Positions 1-7,145 of a DNA stretch of 34,593 nucleotides are shown here, piece after piece. Origin of the DNA: Haematobacter genomosp. 1. GTDB taxonomy: Bacteria > Pseudomonadota > Alphaproteobacteria > Rhodobacterales > Rhodobacteraceae. Where the stretch lies: NCBI RefSeq assembly GCF_002196855.1, contig NZ_NIPW01000048.1, forward strand, positions 1-34,593. The letters are read 5' to 3'. The translations under genes and the position numbers were made by a program. The notes beneath the pieces were generated by a model that worked only from the letters and a program-made list of their open reading frames with translations, had not been told where the DNA came from and searched no databases. The stretch's first letter is position 1. The number at the start of each line of letters is the position of its first letter.

Positions 1-1
1 T

Positions 2-15
2 GGGGGTGTCCACAT
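2..15. repeat. Left copy of 14-bp inverted repeat bounding the window
   Basis: GGGGGTGTCCACAT is present here, and its exact reverse complement lies at 34577-34590, at the other end of the window. The similarity to the second DUF736 region only starts at about position 19, so a sequence junction lies close to 15-19. The repeat is either the end of an insertion sequence lying outside (read outward it begins TGTGGACACCCCC, an IS3-like TG...CA pattern) or a terminal repeat of a large transposon. Flanking sequence is needed to decide. Confidence 0.6.
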
Positions 16-142
16 CATCAAGAAAGCCCTGCCTGTGCTGTCGAGGTCCCGGAGGGACTGCGCCGGCCGTCGTCCTTGGCCTCTAGATCGCCATCGAGGC
101 CGCAATGGAGCGGGCCCGAACACGAGAGAATGGAGACAGACA

Positions 143-466
143 ATGGCGACCATCGGCACCTTCAAGAAGACCGGCAACGAATACACCGGCGAAATCGTCA
201 CCCTGAGCGTGCAGGCCAAGGGCGTGCGCATCGTCCCGGACCTGCGGGCTACGGGCGACAAGGCCCCTACGCACCGGATCCTGGTGGGCCGCGCGGAGAT
301 CGGCGCCGCCTGGTCGAAGCGCTCGAACGAGGGGCGGGACTATCTGGGCCTGAAGCTGGACGATCCGAGCTTCTCGCACCCGATCTTCGCGAACCTCTTC
401 GATGACGAGGACGGCGAGGGCTACAGCCTGATCTGGTCGCGTCCCAACGGCAACCGGGGGGACTGA
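143..466 (+). CDS. DUF736 domain-containing protein (copy 1)
   Basis: The product has 107 residues and matches the DUF736 family, small proteins common on alphaproteobacterial conjugative plasmids and of no firmly known biochemical role. Recognisable features are the MATIGTFKK start, the central VGRAEIGAAW segment and the LGLKLDDPSF segment near the C terminus. The frame is open further upstream, but I chose ATG 143 because the identical start is used in copy 2 and the family begins with MATIG. The paralogue at 7911-8234 differs by only a few residues (GDKAPT here, GENAPS there). A strong hairpin terminator follows at 480-507, so it is probably a single-gene unit. No signal peptide or membrane segment is visible, which suggests a cytoplasmic protein. 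Confidence 0.88.
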   Translation: MATIGTFKKTGNEYTGEIVTLSVQAKGVRIVPDLRATGDKAPTHRILVGRAEIGAAWSKRSNEGRDYLGLKLDDPSFSHPIFANLFDDEDGEGYSLIWSRPNGNRGD

Positions 467-479
467 TCCCCCCAACCAC

Positions 480-507
480 AAGGCCCCGGTCGAAAGGCCG
501 GGGCCTT
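480..507 (+). terminator. Hairpin terminator of DUF736 copy 1
   Basis: AAGGCCCCGG (480-489) pairs perfectly with CCGGGGCCTT (498-507) around an 8-nt loop. It lies 13 bp after the DUF736 stop codon and before the convergent gene that ends at 617. There is no long T tract. The equivalent hairpin in copy 2 (8248-8275) has several mismatches. Confidence 0.75.
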
Positions 508-616
508 CGCATTGCTTCCATAACACCCAATGGCGCTCGGCCAGCAGCAGCCGATACTTCTCCTGCTGCGTAAAGCACTGACTCGCGTCATCGCAGGGGA
601 TCGTCAGCGGGACGCC

Positions 617-1378
617 TCACTGCAATCCGCTTGCGCGGCATCGCACAAGTTGCGGCGCGTCCGGCAGGCGGCTGGAACGCGCTGATTGGTGCGACACCGA
701 TCCTACGCGGGCTTTCCTCGCCAGATAGATATGGTGGAAGGCATCCACCCGCCCGCCGGGCAATTGCACGTCCTCGCGCTGCCAGTCCCAGCCAAGCTCG
801 CTGAGCCTGTCCTCAAAAGGATCGGAGATTTCAGCGGACCAGAAGGCCGCAATGCCGCCCGGTCGCAGAGCGTCCCGAACCGCGTTCAGACCACTTTCTC
901 CATAGAGGCGCTGATTGTCATCGCGGACCAGGAAATCCGGTCCATTGTCGGTATCCATCAGGATCACATCGAATCCCGGGCCGCTTTCGGAAAGCAGATC
1001 CATCACATCCACGACCCGCAGTTGCACCCGTGGATCGCGCAGTGGATGATCGGCCAATGGGGCCAGAACTTCATGGTTCCATTGCGCAATCGCCGGGATC
1101 AACTCGCAGACAGTGACCTGTGCATCCGGGGGCGAGAGATCGAGTGCGGCCCGCAGGGTGAAGCCCATGCCGAGTCCGCCGATCAGCACGCGCGGTTCGG
1201 AGGCGCTGCGTAGCCGCCACAGACTGCGCTCGGCCAACACCGCTTCGGAGCGCCACATGATGTTCGACATCAACTCGATGCCGTTGAAGCGGATCTCATA
1301 GATATCGCCGCGTTTGCGCAGCAGGATATCGTCGCCCACCTCGGTCGAGGCGCGGGCCAGTTCAGTCCAGAGTGTCAT
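617..1378 (-). CDS. Spermidine-synthase-like class I methyltransferase fold protein
   Basis: The product has 253 residues with a Rossmann-type SAM-binding motif, VLIGGLGMG, near residues 64-72, followed by an acidic CELIPA strand and later DVILMDTDNGP. This order is typical of spermine/spermidine synthase-like proteins. The family transfers aminopropyl groups or is methylase-related, but I cannot assign a substrate, and many plasmid or genomic members are annotated only as spermidine synthase-like. ATG 1378 is supported by a GAGGGA ribosome-binding site a few bases upstream on the minus strand. The last 30 residues are basic and look like a poorly conserved extension. The gene stands alone, convergent with DUF736 and divergent from the small gene at 2079. 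Confidence 0.75.
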   Translation of the reverse strand: MTLWTELARASTEVGDDILLRKRGDIYEIRFNGIELMSNIMWRSEAVLAERSLWRLRSASEPRVLIGGLGMGFTLRAALDLSPPDAQVTVCELIPAIAQWNHEVLAPLADHPLRDPRVQLRVVDVMDLLSESGPGFDVILMDTDNGPDFLVRDDNQRLYGESGLNAVRDALRPGGIAAFWSAEISDPFEDRLSELGWDWQREDVQLPGGRVDAFHHIYLARKARVGSVSHQSARSSRLPDAPQLVRCRASGLQ

Positions 1379-1436
1379 GACAAATCCCTCGGCCCCGTCA
1401 GGGTGCCGGTCTGATGTGTTGCAGGGGAATGGTCTG

Positions 1437-1479
1437 GGGTTGCCCGGCGGTCAGCGCATGCTCAGCGCACGGGCAACCC
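1437..1479. repeat. Inverted repeat upstream of the spermidine-synthase-like gene
   Basis: GGGTTGCCCG (1437-1446) is repeated in perfect reverse complement at 1470-1479. The loop contains the octamer TCAGCGCA twice in direct order. It lies 60-100 bp upstream of the minus-strand start codon at 1378, so it could be a leader hairpin or a protein-binding site. No T tract follows on either strand. Confidence 0.45.
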
Positions 1480-1960
1480 GGGCACATGGCGTGCCCTGGT
1501 CCCGATCAGCAGCGGGAAAAGCGCTGCGCTGGATTTGCTGCCAATATGATCACTCATGACCACTCTTGTGCCTGATCAACCCGCCTGGAGCAATGGCAGG
1601 GGTATTTTCCGAGTCTGAGCTGGAAGCCGGCTGGCTGGTATCGGGCCTTTCCCTCGAGGATCGCCGTGCGTGGTCTTTTCCGATTCCTTGTGAGCGGCAT
1701 GGCCTTATGTCCGGGGCCGACGGTCGTGAGTGTCTCCCGCACAATATTCATCTTCAATTTGCGGACCGGATTTCACCGCCTTCAACACGACGAAGAACGC
1801 GCCCATCTTGCTCCGAGGCCGGTGGCGAGCGGAGGCATCCCGTCACTGGGCACGGCCCCTGTCAGAGCCAAAGCCCCATCCCCGCTTCCATTCGCAAACC
1901 TTGGTCCGATCCGTCTCTTTGAAATCAACCCGTAAAGGGTCGGCTTACGCGCGCGTGCCG

Positions 1961-1997
1961 CCCTCGGGGATTCGGCACAAGGCCGAACGCCCGAGGG
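1961..1997. repeat. Nested hairpin before the small gene at 2079
   Basis: CCCTCGGG (1961-1968) pairs with CCCGAGGG (1990-1997). Inside it TTCGGC (1971-1976) pairs with GCCGAA (1982-1987) around a 5-nt loop, giving 14 base pairs in two stacked stems. It lies about 80 bp before the start codon at 2079. It could be a terminator of incoming transcription, an attenuator or a folded leader. No U-run follows on the plus strand. Confidence 0.5.
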
Positions 1998-2078
1998 TGA
2001 TTGCAGATCCGATCAGACACTTCGGGCGCCTGTCGAGCGGGGGATGGTCCCTCGTCTCCAAAGACAGGAGCCAGTCCC

Positions 2079-2243
2079 ATGTCCAAGAAGGATGCCACCG
2101 CTTTCGCCGCCAGCCTCGCCGCCACGCTGATGGTCTCGATCGTCGTGTTTCAGGCCGGCGATGGCAGCCATGCCGCCATGCCCGCCGATGAATATGATGG
2201 CGATGAGACGCTCATCGCCCTCGAGATCGACCCCTGGCAGTGA
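2079..2243 (+). CDS. Small hypothetical protein with one hydrophobic segment
   Basis: This 54-residue reading frame starts at ATG 2079, preceded by GACAGGAG with good spacing (8 nt). Residues 8-26 (AFAASLAATLMVSIVVFQA) are hydrophobic and could be a signal-anchor or cleavable signal peptide. The remaining tail is acidic (DEYDGDE). I do not recognise the family. A perfect hairpin beginning at the stop codon (2241-2260) ends the unit, which supports this being a real short gene. Confidence 0.6.
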   Translation: MSKKDATAFAASLAATLMVSIVVFQAGDGSHAAMPADEYDGDETLIALEIDPWQ

Positions 2244-2260
2244 GGCGCGCAAGCGCCTCA
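2241..2260 (+). terminator. GCAA-loop hairpin at the stop of the small gene
   Basis: TGAGGCGC (2241-2248) pairs perfectly with GCGCCTCA (2253-2260) around the stable GNRA tetraloop GCAA. The stem includes the stop codon of the 2079-2243 gene. There is no T tract, so termination strength is uncertain. Confidence 0.55.
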
Positions 2261-2465
2261 CCCCCTCTGGGCAGGCCTCGCACGGCGAGCCGCGCCGTGC
2301 ACCGGGGACGCGCGATCACCCGCCAGTGGCGCGCGCCGCGCAGAGGAGCCGGGATGGACCCCGGCGCGGGAGAGGTCGAGGAGGGATCCGGGAAGGGCGA
2401 GCCTTCCGTTCCCAGAGAGAGCGCCGGTCGGCTTCACCCGTCCTTTTGCTCTCAGGAGAAGTCCG

Positions 2466-2951
2466 ATGACCCAAGATATCACAACATCCCCGGAAGCCAA
2501 TCTCGCAGCCGCCATGGCGCAGTTCGATGCCTCGCAGCTGGCGCATCAGACGCTCAGCACCACCGCAATGGCACAGAACAAGAAGGCCCTGTTCGCGGCC
2601 ATGCGCGCCGCCGGGATCACCGAGATCATCGTCACCTTCGACGGCGCCGGCGACAGCGGGCAGGTCGAAGATATCGACGCTCGCCGCGGCGATGCCGTGG
2701 TGCCGATGCCGGACACGGAACTCACTCTCGCGCAGGTCAGCTGGGGCATCAGCGAGATTTCGACGAGCAGCATGTCGCTCTCGGACGCTGTCGAGGCCCT
2801 GGCCTATGACCTCCTCTCGGATTGCCATGGCGGCTGGGAAAACTGCGACGGCGCGTTCGGCGAGTTCCATTTCGACGCCGAGGCCGGGACGATCCTGCTG
2901 GACTACAACGAGCGGTTCACTTCGTCCGAGCAGTTCAACCACAGCTTTTGA
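2466..2951 (+). CDS. DUF6878 family protein
   Basis: The product has 161 residues and resembles the DUF6878 family found on alphaproteobacterial plasmids. The recognisable blocks are NKKALFAAMRAAGITEIIVT, the FDGAGDSGQ motif (about residues 59-67), a central SLSDAVEALAYDLL helix, and the GWENCDGAFGEFHFD...DYNERF block near the C terminus. Its function is unknown. The protein is acidic and has no signal or membrane segment. It is followed after 11 bp by the DUF6915 gene and probably forms an operon with it, closed by the terminator at 3542-3562. Confidence 0.78.
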   Translation: MTQDITTSPEANLAAAMAQFDASQLAHQTLSTTAMAQNKKALFAAMRAAGITEIIVTFDGAGDSGQVEDIDARRGDAVVPMPDTELTLAQVSWGISEISTSSMSLSDAVEALAYDLLSDCHGGWENCDGAFGEFHFDAEAGTILLDYNERFTSSEQFNHSF

Positions 2952-2962
2952 GGGCGGGGAAC

Positions 2963-3514
2963 ATGGCACATCCCTATCATCACGCCCTGTCCTCGGTGAA
3001 AAAGTGGGGCGGCGTGGTCGAGGATTACATCGAGTTGCATTCCTGGTTCGATGCCTCGAAGCAGATCCTTGCTGACTTCAGGCACCGAGCTTTGCGCCAC
3101 CATGCCGAAGGAATTTTTCTGCTGGAGACCGTGTTCGGCAAGACGCTGACGCTGTCCTCGGGCCGGGTGATCCCGACGCGATGGGTGGGAGAGCAGCATG
3201 TCCGCGAGGATCTGGGGCACATCCCGAGCTTCGCCGACTGGGCACGGGCGATCCGTCCGGAGCCGTGGATGGGGCGTACTCCGAAGATCGAGGCCGAAGT
3301 GGAGCCGTCGCAGGCCGCCCCGACCCCGGCACCTGATCCGTTCTACCCCCTTCTCGGCCTGACAGCTGATGCCGCAGGTTTCGCAGTCCTGCGCGCCGCA
3401 TCCCGTGCCTTCCACCCCAGTATCCGCAAGGATCCCGGCCTCAGGCTCGCCCGGCGGCGGTTCTACCGCCAGATGCTGGCCGCCCATGCGGCCGCCACGT
3501 CCTCGGTCATCTGA
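2963..3514 (+). CDS. DUF6915 family protein with a C-terminal extension
   Basis: The product has 183 residues. The first 110 or so match DUF6915: MAHPYHHALSSVKKWGG, then SWFDASK, FRHRALRHHAEGIF, GEQHVREDLG and a PEPWMG block. The many conserved histidines suggest metal or nucleic-acid chemistry, but the function is not known. After a proline-rich linker (about residues 112-126) there is an additional 55-residue segment (FYPLLGLTADAAGF...RRRFYRQMLAAHA) that vaguely recalls a degenerate J-like helical hairpin; this is only an impression. ATG 2963 follows GGCGGGGA and fits the family start. The gene lies 11 bp behind DUF6878. Confidence 0.78.
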   Translation: MAHPYHHALSSVKKWGGVVEDYIELHSWFDASKQILADFRHRALRHHAEGIFLLETVFGKTLTLSSGRVIPTRWVGEQHVREDLGHIPSFADWARAIRPEPWMGRTPKIEAEVEPSQAAPTPAPDPFYPLLGLTADAAGFAVLRAASRAFHPSIRKDPGLRLARRRFYRQMLAAHAAATSSVI

Positions 3515-3541
3515 CCGTTTCCCTCCGCAATCCCGACCAGG

Positions 3542-3562
3542 CCCGGCCTCGCGCCGGGTTTT
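3542..3562 (+). terminator. Rho-independent terminator after DUF6915
   Basis: CCCGGC (3542-3547) pairs with GCCGGG (3553-3558) around a 5-nt loop and is followed directly by TTTT. It ends the DUF6878-DUF6915 unit and precedes the next gene by 23 bp. Confidence 0.75.
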
Positions 3563-3585
3563 CCATTTCTGACAAGGAGCCTGTC

Positions 3586-4023
3586 ATGGCCGACTATTTC
3601 ACCCATTTCTCTTGCCTGCTCGATGCGGGTTCGCCTGAGAATGCCGCCAAGGCGATGGCACTGTTCCACCGCCTGCGCGCCGAAGAGGCGGATGCCGACG
3701 AGCTTGCGTTCAACGGCTTCGATCTCGTCCAGCAAGACGGGCCGAGCGGCTCGCAACTCTGGATCCATGATGATGATCAGGGCGACGTCGAGGGCGTCAT
3801 CAACTTCGTGCTGCGCCTTGCCGAAGAGCTGAACCTCACCGGCCTCTGGGGGTTCGACTATGCCAATACCTGTTCTCGCCCCAGGGTCGAGGCTTTCGGT
3901 GGCGGGGCGCATGTCATCGACCTTGGCGCACGCAAGAGCATCGGCTGGATCAGCACACATGAATGGCTGAACGCCGTTCTGAATGGCGAAGACATCGACG
4001 CCGTGGAGGCGGTCACAGGATGA
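3586..4023 (+). CDS. Hypothetical plasmid protein
   Basis: The product has 145 residues. It starts at ATG 3586 after the ribosome-binding site AAGGAG. It begins MADYFTHFSCLLDAGSPENA and is strongly acidic, with IHDDDQGDVEGV and a LWGFDYANTCSRPRVEAFGGGAHVID core. I have a sense of seeing relatives on other Rhodobacteraceae plasmids but cannot name a domain. Small acidic soluble proteins in such clusters are sometimes DNA mimics, but that is speculation. Its stop codon overlaps the start of the DUF7007 gene (ATGA), so the two are translationally coupled. Confidence 0.75.
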   Translation: MADYFTHFSCLLDAGSPENAAKAMALFHRLRAEEADADELAFNGFDLVQQDGPSGSQLWIHDDDQGDVEGVINFVLRLAEELNLTGLWGFDYANTCSRPRVEAFGGGAHVIDLGARKSIGWISTHEWLNAVLNGEDIDAVEAVTG

Positions 4024-4877
4024 ACACCACGGTTACGATCACCCCCGCTTCTCCCTCCCGGCCTCTGCCCGTCGTCGAGTTTGGGCGCAGCGCCGACGGC
4101 CTGCTGGTCGCGCGTGTCGGCGACACCGCCTTCGCCATGGTGCCGGCACGGCAAGGGCGGCATTTCCTGGCGACGGGCTGGCGGCTTTCTCGTCCGCTCG
4201 AGACCTGGCGGCGCGATGACTTCTACGGCCATTCCGGTGATGTCGTCGACGAGGCCGCATTCCGCGCTCTGGTCGCGGAGAATGCCGAACATCAGCGTGA
4301 GCGCGCGGCACTCGGGAGGTGTGAGATTGTCTCCCGTGTCCATACGCCATGGGGTTCCTCGCAGGGTGCCACGATCTATGGCGAAGGCGTCCTCTGCCAC
4401 TCCACGGCCGGTCATGGCGGGTTCCAGCTTGCACCAGAGCAGAATGCCCGTGTGCATCCGCTGCTGCGATCCTCCTCCGGGTTCTACGAGGAAGATGCCG
4501 AATGGGCAGCGGTTGCGCAGGCTTTTCCGGATCGCTTCACGGGTTATGAACGCCGCCTGGCCGATGAGACGCTGCGCAATCACTGGCCAGAGGCCTGGGA
4601 GGCCATGCATGGTCGCGCCCTTCAACACGGCGAATCCCTAGAGCGGGATCGCCAGATCTTCGAGCGTCAGCATGCAGGGGACTGGATCGTGATCTCGGCG
4701 GTCAGTTCTGATCGCTTTCCCGGCTTCGTGGAAACGACGGCGACGCCGGGAGCGAAGCGTGGACCGGGCGTCGAGCGCCGCCGCTTTCTTGTACCTGCGG
4801 CCGAGTATGAACCCGGTCTGTTCGGGTTCGTGATCGATCCCGCGCGGCATCAAGATCTGACCGATGGAACTGGTTGA
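4020..4877 (+). CDS. DUF7007 domain-containing protein
   Basis: The product has 285 residues. The central part, from about residue 100 to 240, carries blocks I associate with DUF7007: VHTPWGSSQGATIYGEGV, CHSTAGHGGFQLAP, GFYEEDAEWA, LRNHWPEAWEAMHG and HAGDWIVISA. The repeated His and Trp residues are characteristic. No enzymatic function is established that I know of. I chose ATG 4020 because it overlaps the preceding stop as ATGA and because the open frame further upstream reads as out-of-frame coding of the previous gene. A hairpin at 4895-4925 follows the gene. Confidence 0.72.
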   Translation: MNTTVTITPASPSRPLPVVEFGRSADGLLVARVGDTAFAMVPARQGRHFLATGWRLSRPLETWRRDDFYGHSGDVVDEAAFRALVAENAEHQRERAALGRCEIVSRVHTPWGSSQGATIYGEGVLCHSTAGHGGFQLAPEQNARVHPLLRSSSGFYEEDAEWAAVAQAFPDRFTGYERRLADETLRNHWPEAWEAMHGRALQHGESLERDRQIFERQHAGDWIVISAVSSDRFPGFVETTATPGAKRGPGVERRRFLVPAAEYEPGLFGFVIDPARHQDLTDGTG

Positions 4878-4894
4878 CCAGCCATGCCGACAAT

Positions 4895-4925
4895 CTCGGC
4901 TGCGCGTGTCTGCTGCGCGGCCGAG
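4895..4925 (+). terminator. Hairpin after the DUF7007 gene
   Basis: CTCGGC (4895-4900) pairs with GCCGAG (4920-4925), and GCGC/GCGC pair inside. It lies in the 128-bp gap between 4877 and 5006. No T tract follows, so it may be a weak terminator or a leader structure of the next gene. Confidence 0.4.
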
Positions 4926-5005
4926 AGGGAGAGGTGGGGTCGGGGCAAAGCGACGGGTCATGAGGTGGGAGAGAGGCTTCCGCTGCCCGTCGTGGAGACA
5001 CCGCG

Positions 5006-5569
5006 ATGACCTATTCAGGTTCAACTGAAGGGTTCCTGTCCGCCGGGCGGGTGCTGATCAGCCAGACCCTTGCGCAGCTTCGACTGGCGCAGCGCACCCC
5101 TCTGACCATCACCTGTACCGGCGAGGCGCGCTATCTCGATCCCGAGCTCGAGCGATGGGCGTTCGAGCGCAGCGTTTGCCTCGGCGCCTGTGACAGCCTC
5201 GTGGACGCGATGATGCTGGTGTCAACGCGCCTTGGAAGTGGCGACGTTGCTTGTAGCGATGATCCCGCGCTCCGCTTCACGCCGAAGCTGATTGCGGTGG
5301 TTGATGCCGATCAGGGGCTGGTGCTGGCTGGCGAGGTTGCAAATGGTGGCGTGACCTGGCTTCAACCCGTCGCAAGCGATGCAGAAGCGCGGGCGGTGGT
5401 TACGTTGGCCTGCAGCCAGCGGGCTGAAGCGCAGCATCTCGCCGATATGGGCAAACATGCCGATGCTAGCCTCTTGCGCAGGCGGGCGGCCGCGGCTGAA
5501 GGGCGCCTGGTCGATCCGTTCTGGCGTGATGCGGCGCAGCTTGCGCTTCTGCAGCGGAGGGCTGCGTGA
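5006..5569 (+). CDS. Hypothetical plasmid protein
   Basis: The product has 187 residues and begins at ATG 5006. It reads as a soluble alpha/beta protein with a helical, Arg/Ala-rich C terminus (RRRAAAAEGRL...). I do not recognise a family or motif. The stop codon shares one base with the next start codon (TGATG at 5567-5571), so it is coupled to the following antitoxin-annotated gene. The 128-bp gap upstream may hold its promoter. Confidence 0.7.
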   Translation: MTYSGSTEGFLSAGRVLISQTLAQLRLAQRTPLTITCTGEARYLDPELERWAFERSVCLGACDSLVDAMMLVSTRLGSGDVACSDDPALRFTPKLIAVVDADQGLVLAGEVANGGVTWLQPVASDAEARAVVTLACSQRAEAQHLADMGKHADASLLRRRAAAAEGRLVDPFWRDAAQLALLQRRAA

Positions 5570-6210
5570 TGCCTTCGATCATCGAGATCACGATCTATCG
5601 CTTTGACGAACTGCCGGAGGCCGCGAAAGACAATGCCCGGGCCTGGTATCGTGAGGGTGCCTTTGATCACGACTGGTATGATGCCGTCTACGAGGACTTC
5701 CAGCGCATTGCGGAAATTCTCGGAATCCGTCTGCGGGCCCGGACATCCCGGCTGATGGGCGGAGGCACCAGCGAAAGTCCCCGCATCTGGTTTACCGGGT
5801 TCTGGTCGCAGGGGGATGGGGCGGCGTGGGAGGGCAGCTATGCCTTCAACAAAGGCGCTTCCTCTGCCATTCGCTCCTACGCGCCAATGGACCAGGAACT
5901 GCACCGGATTGCAGATGCGCTCCTGGCGGTCCAGCGCCGCAACTTCTACCAGTTGCAGGCGGATGTCCGGCATCGCGGCAGCACCTATCATGCTTTTACC
6001 ATGGACGTCGCTGTCACGCGCGAAAGCCCGGTCGGTCAGGACATGACCGAAGATGCCGAGAGCATTGTTACCGACCTGCTGCGCGATCTTGCCCGGTGGC
6101 TCTACCGGCAGCTCGAACAAGAATACGACTATCTGTCTTCCGATGCTGCCGTCGATGAGGCAGTGCTCGCGAATGGCTACACGTTCACGGAGAGCGGGCG
6201 GAGGGCCTGA
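5569..6210 (+). CDS. Protein of the family annotated antitoxin of toxin-antitoxin stability system
   Basis: The product has 213 residues. Blocks I recognise from a plasmid and phage family with this database name are YRFDELPEAAKDNARAWYRE at the N terminus, VYEDFQRIAEILGI, LMGGGTSESPRIWFTGFWSQ, then RRNFYQLQADVRHRG and WLYRQLEQEYDYLSSDAAVDE. The name is inherited and I see no adjacent toxin, so a toxin-antitoxin role is doubtful. The protein is acidic, soluble and rich in aromatic residues. The start at ATG 5569 overlaps the previous stop; a GTG three bases upstream would add one residue. It is convergent with the minus-strand gene ending at 6244. Confidence 0.7.
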   Translation: MPSIIEITIYRFDELPEAAKDNARAWYREGAFDHDWYDAVYEDFQRIAEILGIRLRARTSRLMGGGTSESPRIWFTGFWSQGDGAAWEGSYAFNKGASSAIRSYAPMDQELHRIADALLAVQRRNFYQLQADVRHRGSTYHAFTMDVAVTRESPVGQDMTEDAESIVTDLLRDLARWLYRQLEQEYDYLSSDAAVDEAVLANGYTFTESGRRA

Positions 6211-6243
6211 TCAACCAGCTTCCAGCCGGGCCGCGATTCAGGC

Positions 6244-6534
6244 TCAGCGATTGCTGTCGATCCACCGGGACAGCAATTGCCGATCCCGGAAGCATTCATC
6301 CGGGATGGCGCGCCGCCGAAGCCGCGCAAGCCGTTCGGCGAAAGCGACCTGTTTCGAGGTGGGTTGGCCATCGTCCAGAGGTTTCAGCCGCGACTGCGCC
6401 TCGATCCAGGTGCTGAGACTGCGGCGATTCTGTTGGACCTCCCAGGGCAGGAGGGTCTTGTTCCGGAGCGCGAGCGAGCGGGCATAGGCGATCTGGCGCG
6501 GCGTCACCGCCAGGGCATGAGAGACAGGTTCCAT
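6244..6534 (-). CDS. Small protein made of two repeated helical units
   Basis: The product has 96 residues. Two copies of a unit of about 38 residues can be aligned by eye: residues 10-47 (TPRQIAYARSLALRN...RRSLSTWIEAQ) and 58-95 (TSKQVAFAERLARLR...DRQLLSRWIDSN). The shared pattern is T-x-x-Q-x-A-x-A-x-x-L-A, then S-x-W-I. The basic, helical character suggests DNA binding, but I know no function. It is transcribed divergently from the ArdB gene, and its promoter region contains the perfect palindrome at 6561-6581, so it is either regulated at that site or is itself the regulator. Confidence 0.65.
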   Translation of the reverse strand: MEPVSHALAVTPRQIAYARSLALRNKTLLPWEVQQNRRSLSTWIEAQSRLKPLDDGQPTSKQVAFAERLARLRRRAIPDECFRDRQLLSRWIDSNR

Positions 6535-6560
6535 CGTCGATCTCCCTTGTCGGGTTGAAT

Positions 6561-6581
6561 CTCTATATGGAACATATAGAG
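6561..6581. promoter_or_regulatory. Perfect 9-bp palindromic operator between divergent genes
   Basis: CTCTATATG (6561-6569) and CATATAGAG (6573-6581) are perfect inverted repeats with a 3-nt spacer. On the minus strand a plausible promoter, TTGATT-N17-CATATA, places its -10 inside the palindrome, 30-40 bp before the start at 6534. A repressor bound here would block the 6244-6534 gene and could also affect the divergent ArdB gene. Confidence 0.6.
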
Positions 6582-6699
6582 AACAAAATCAATCAACGCC
6601 GGGGAGAGGCAGAGCGGGGGAGGGAGTTCTGTGAGCCATGCGGCAGACAAGAGAGCGCCGCCGGGCTCGAGGTTTTCCCTTTCCGAGGAGTTCGATCCC

Positions 6700-7110
6700 A
6701 TGAGCACGATGACTTCTGTTGACCGGGTGGCCGAAGAGCGCCGCCCTACCTTTTTGCCCGACCTGTTCGGGCCGACCCGAATGCTTGTCGCCGAGAATAT
6801 GGTCTATGCCATGATGGATAGCCTGAGCCCGCTGGACTACGGCGGTGGCCATTGGGACTTCTATGAGCAGGGCGGGCGGCCGCTCTTCATGGCCCCGACC
6901 TCGAAAGCGCGCTACCGCATGGCCTGTAGCGGCAACGGCTGGCAGGGCGAGGTCTCGGCCGAAGCGGCGGGAATTATCGCAACGCTGTTCGCCTTCTCTC
7001 ACCTCTCATTCCACCATGCTGCTGATCAGTTGGTCGAGGGCTATGCACGGCTTTATGAATTTGCAGGCGACCATCCCGAGGCTGCGGAGATCTTCCAGGC
7101 CATCGACTGA
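6700..7110 (+). CDS. ardB: ArdB/KlcA-type antirestriction protein
   Basis: The product has 136 residues and aligns in my memory with the whole ArdB/KlcA family: FLPDLFGPTRMLVAENMVYAM, then the DYGGGHWDFYE motif, a FMAP segment, GNGWQGEVSAEAAGIIATLF, and a C-terminal helix. Family members are small cytoplasmic proteins that block type I restriction enzymes and so protect an incoming plasmid. ATG 6700 is preceded by GAGGAG at 9-nt spacing; the frame stays open upstream to 6631 without a better site. A strong terminator follows at 7146-7171. Its position next to the DUF cluster supports a leading-region, establishment role. Confidence 0.88.
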   Translation: MSTMTSVDRVAEERRPTFLPDLFGPTRMLVAENMVYAMMDSLSPLDYGGGHWDFYEQGGRPLFMAPTSKARYRMACSGNGWQGEVSAEAAGIIATLFAFSHLSFHHAADQLVEGYARLYEFAGDHPEAAEIFQAID

Positions 7111-7145
7111 GCGCCTTCCCTCTCATGCTTGCATGAGCCTTCTGC

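Larger units (their letters stand above)
19..507 (+). repeat. Direct repeat copy 1 (DUF736 gene, leader and terminator)
   Basis: This segment and 7786-8276 match almost base for base, including 120 bp upstream of the gene, the whole DUF736 reading frame and the terminator. There are scattered substitutions and a one-base indel in the leader (near the cccgg/cccggg stretch). The match stops on the left close to the 14-bp inverted repeat, so this copy has lost its further upstream sequence. Confidence 0.85.
1379..2078. other. 700-bp intergenic region with hairpins, no convincing gene
   Basis: Short open frames exist on both strands, but none has a ribosome-binding site, a recognisable family or a protein-like composition. 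The region carries the upstream signals of the minus-strand spermidine-synthase-like gene and of the plus-strand small gene at 2079. Two strong inverted repeats (1437-1479 and 1961-1997) are listed separately. A further small hairpin, GGGCAC/GTGCCC, lies at 1478-1495. Confidence 0.5.

Noticed and set aside
686-1213. 175-codon plus-strand open frame
   Set aside because: Antisense of the spermidine-synthase-like gene, with no ribosome-binding site.
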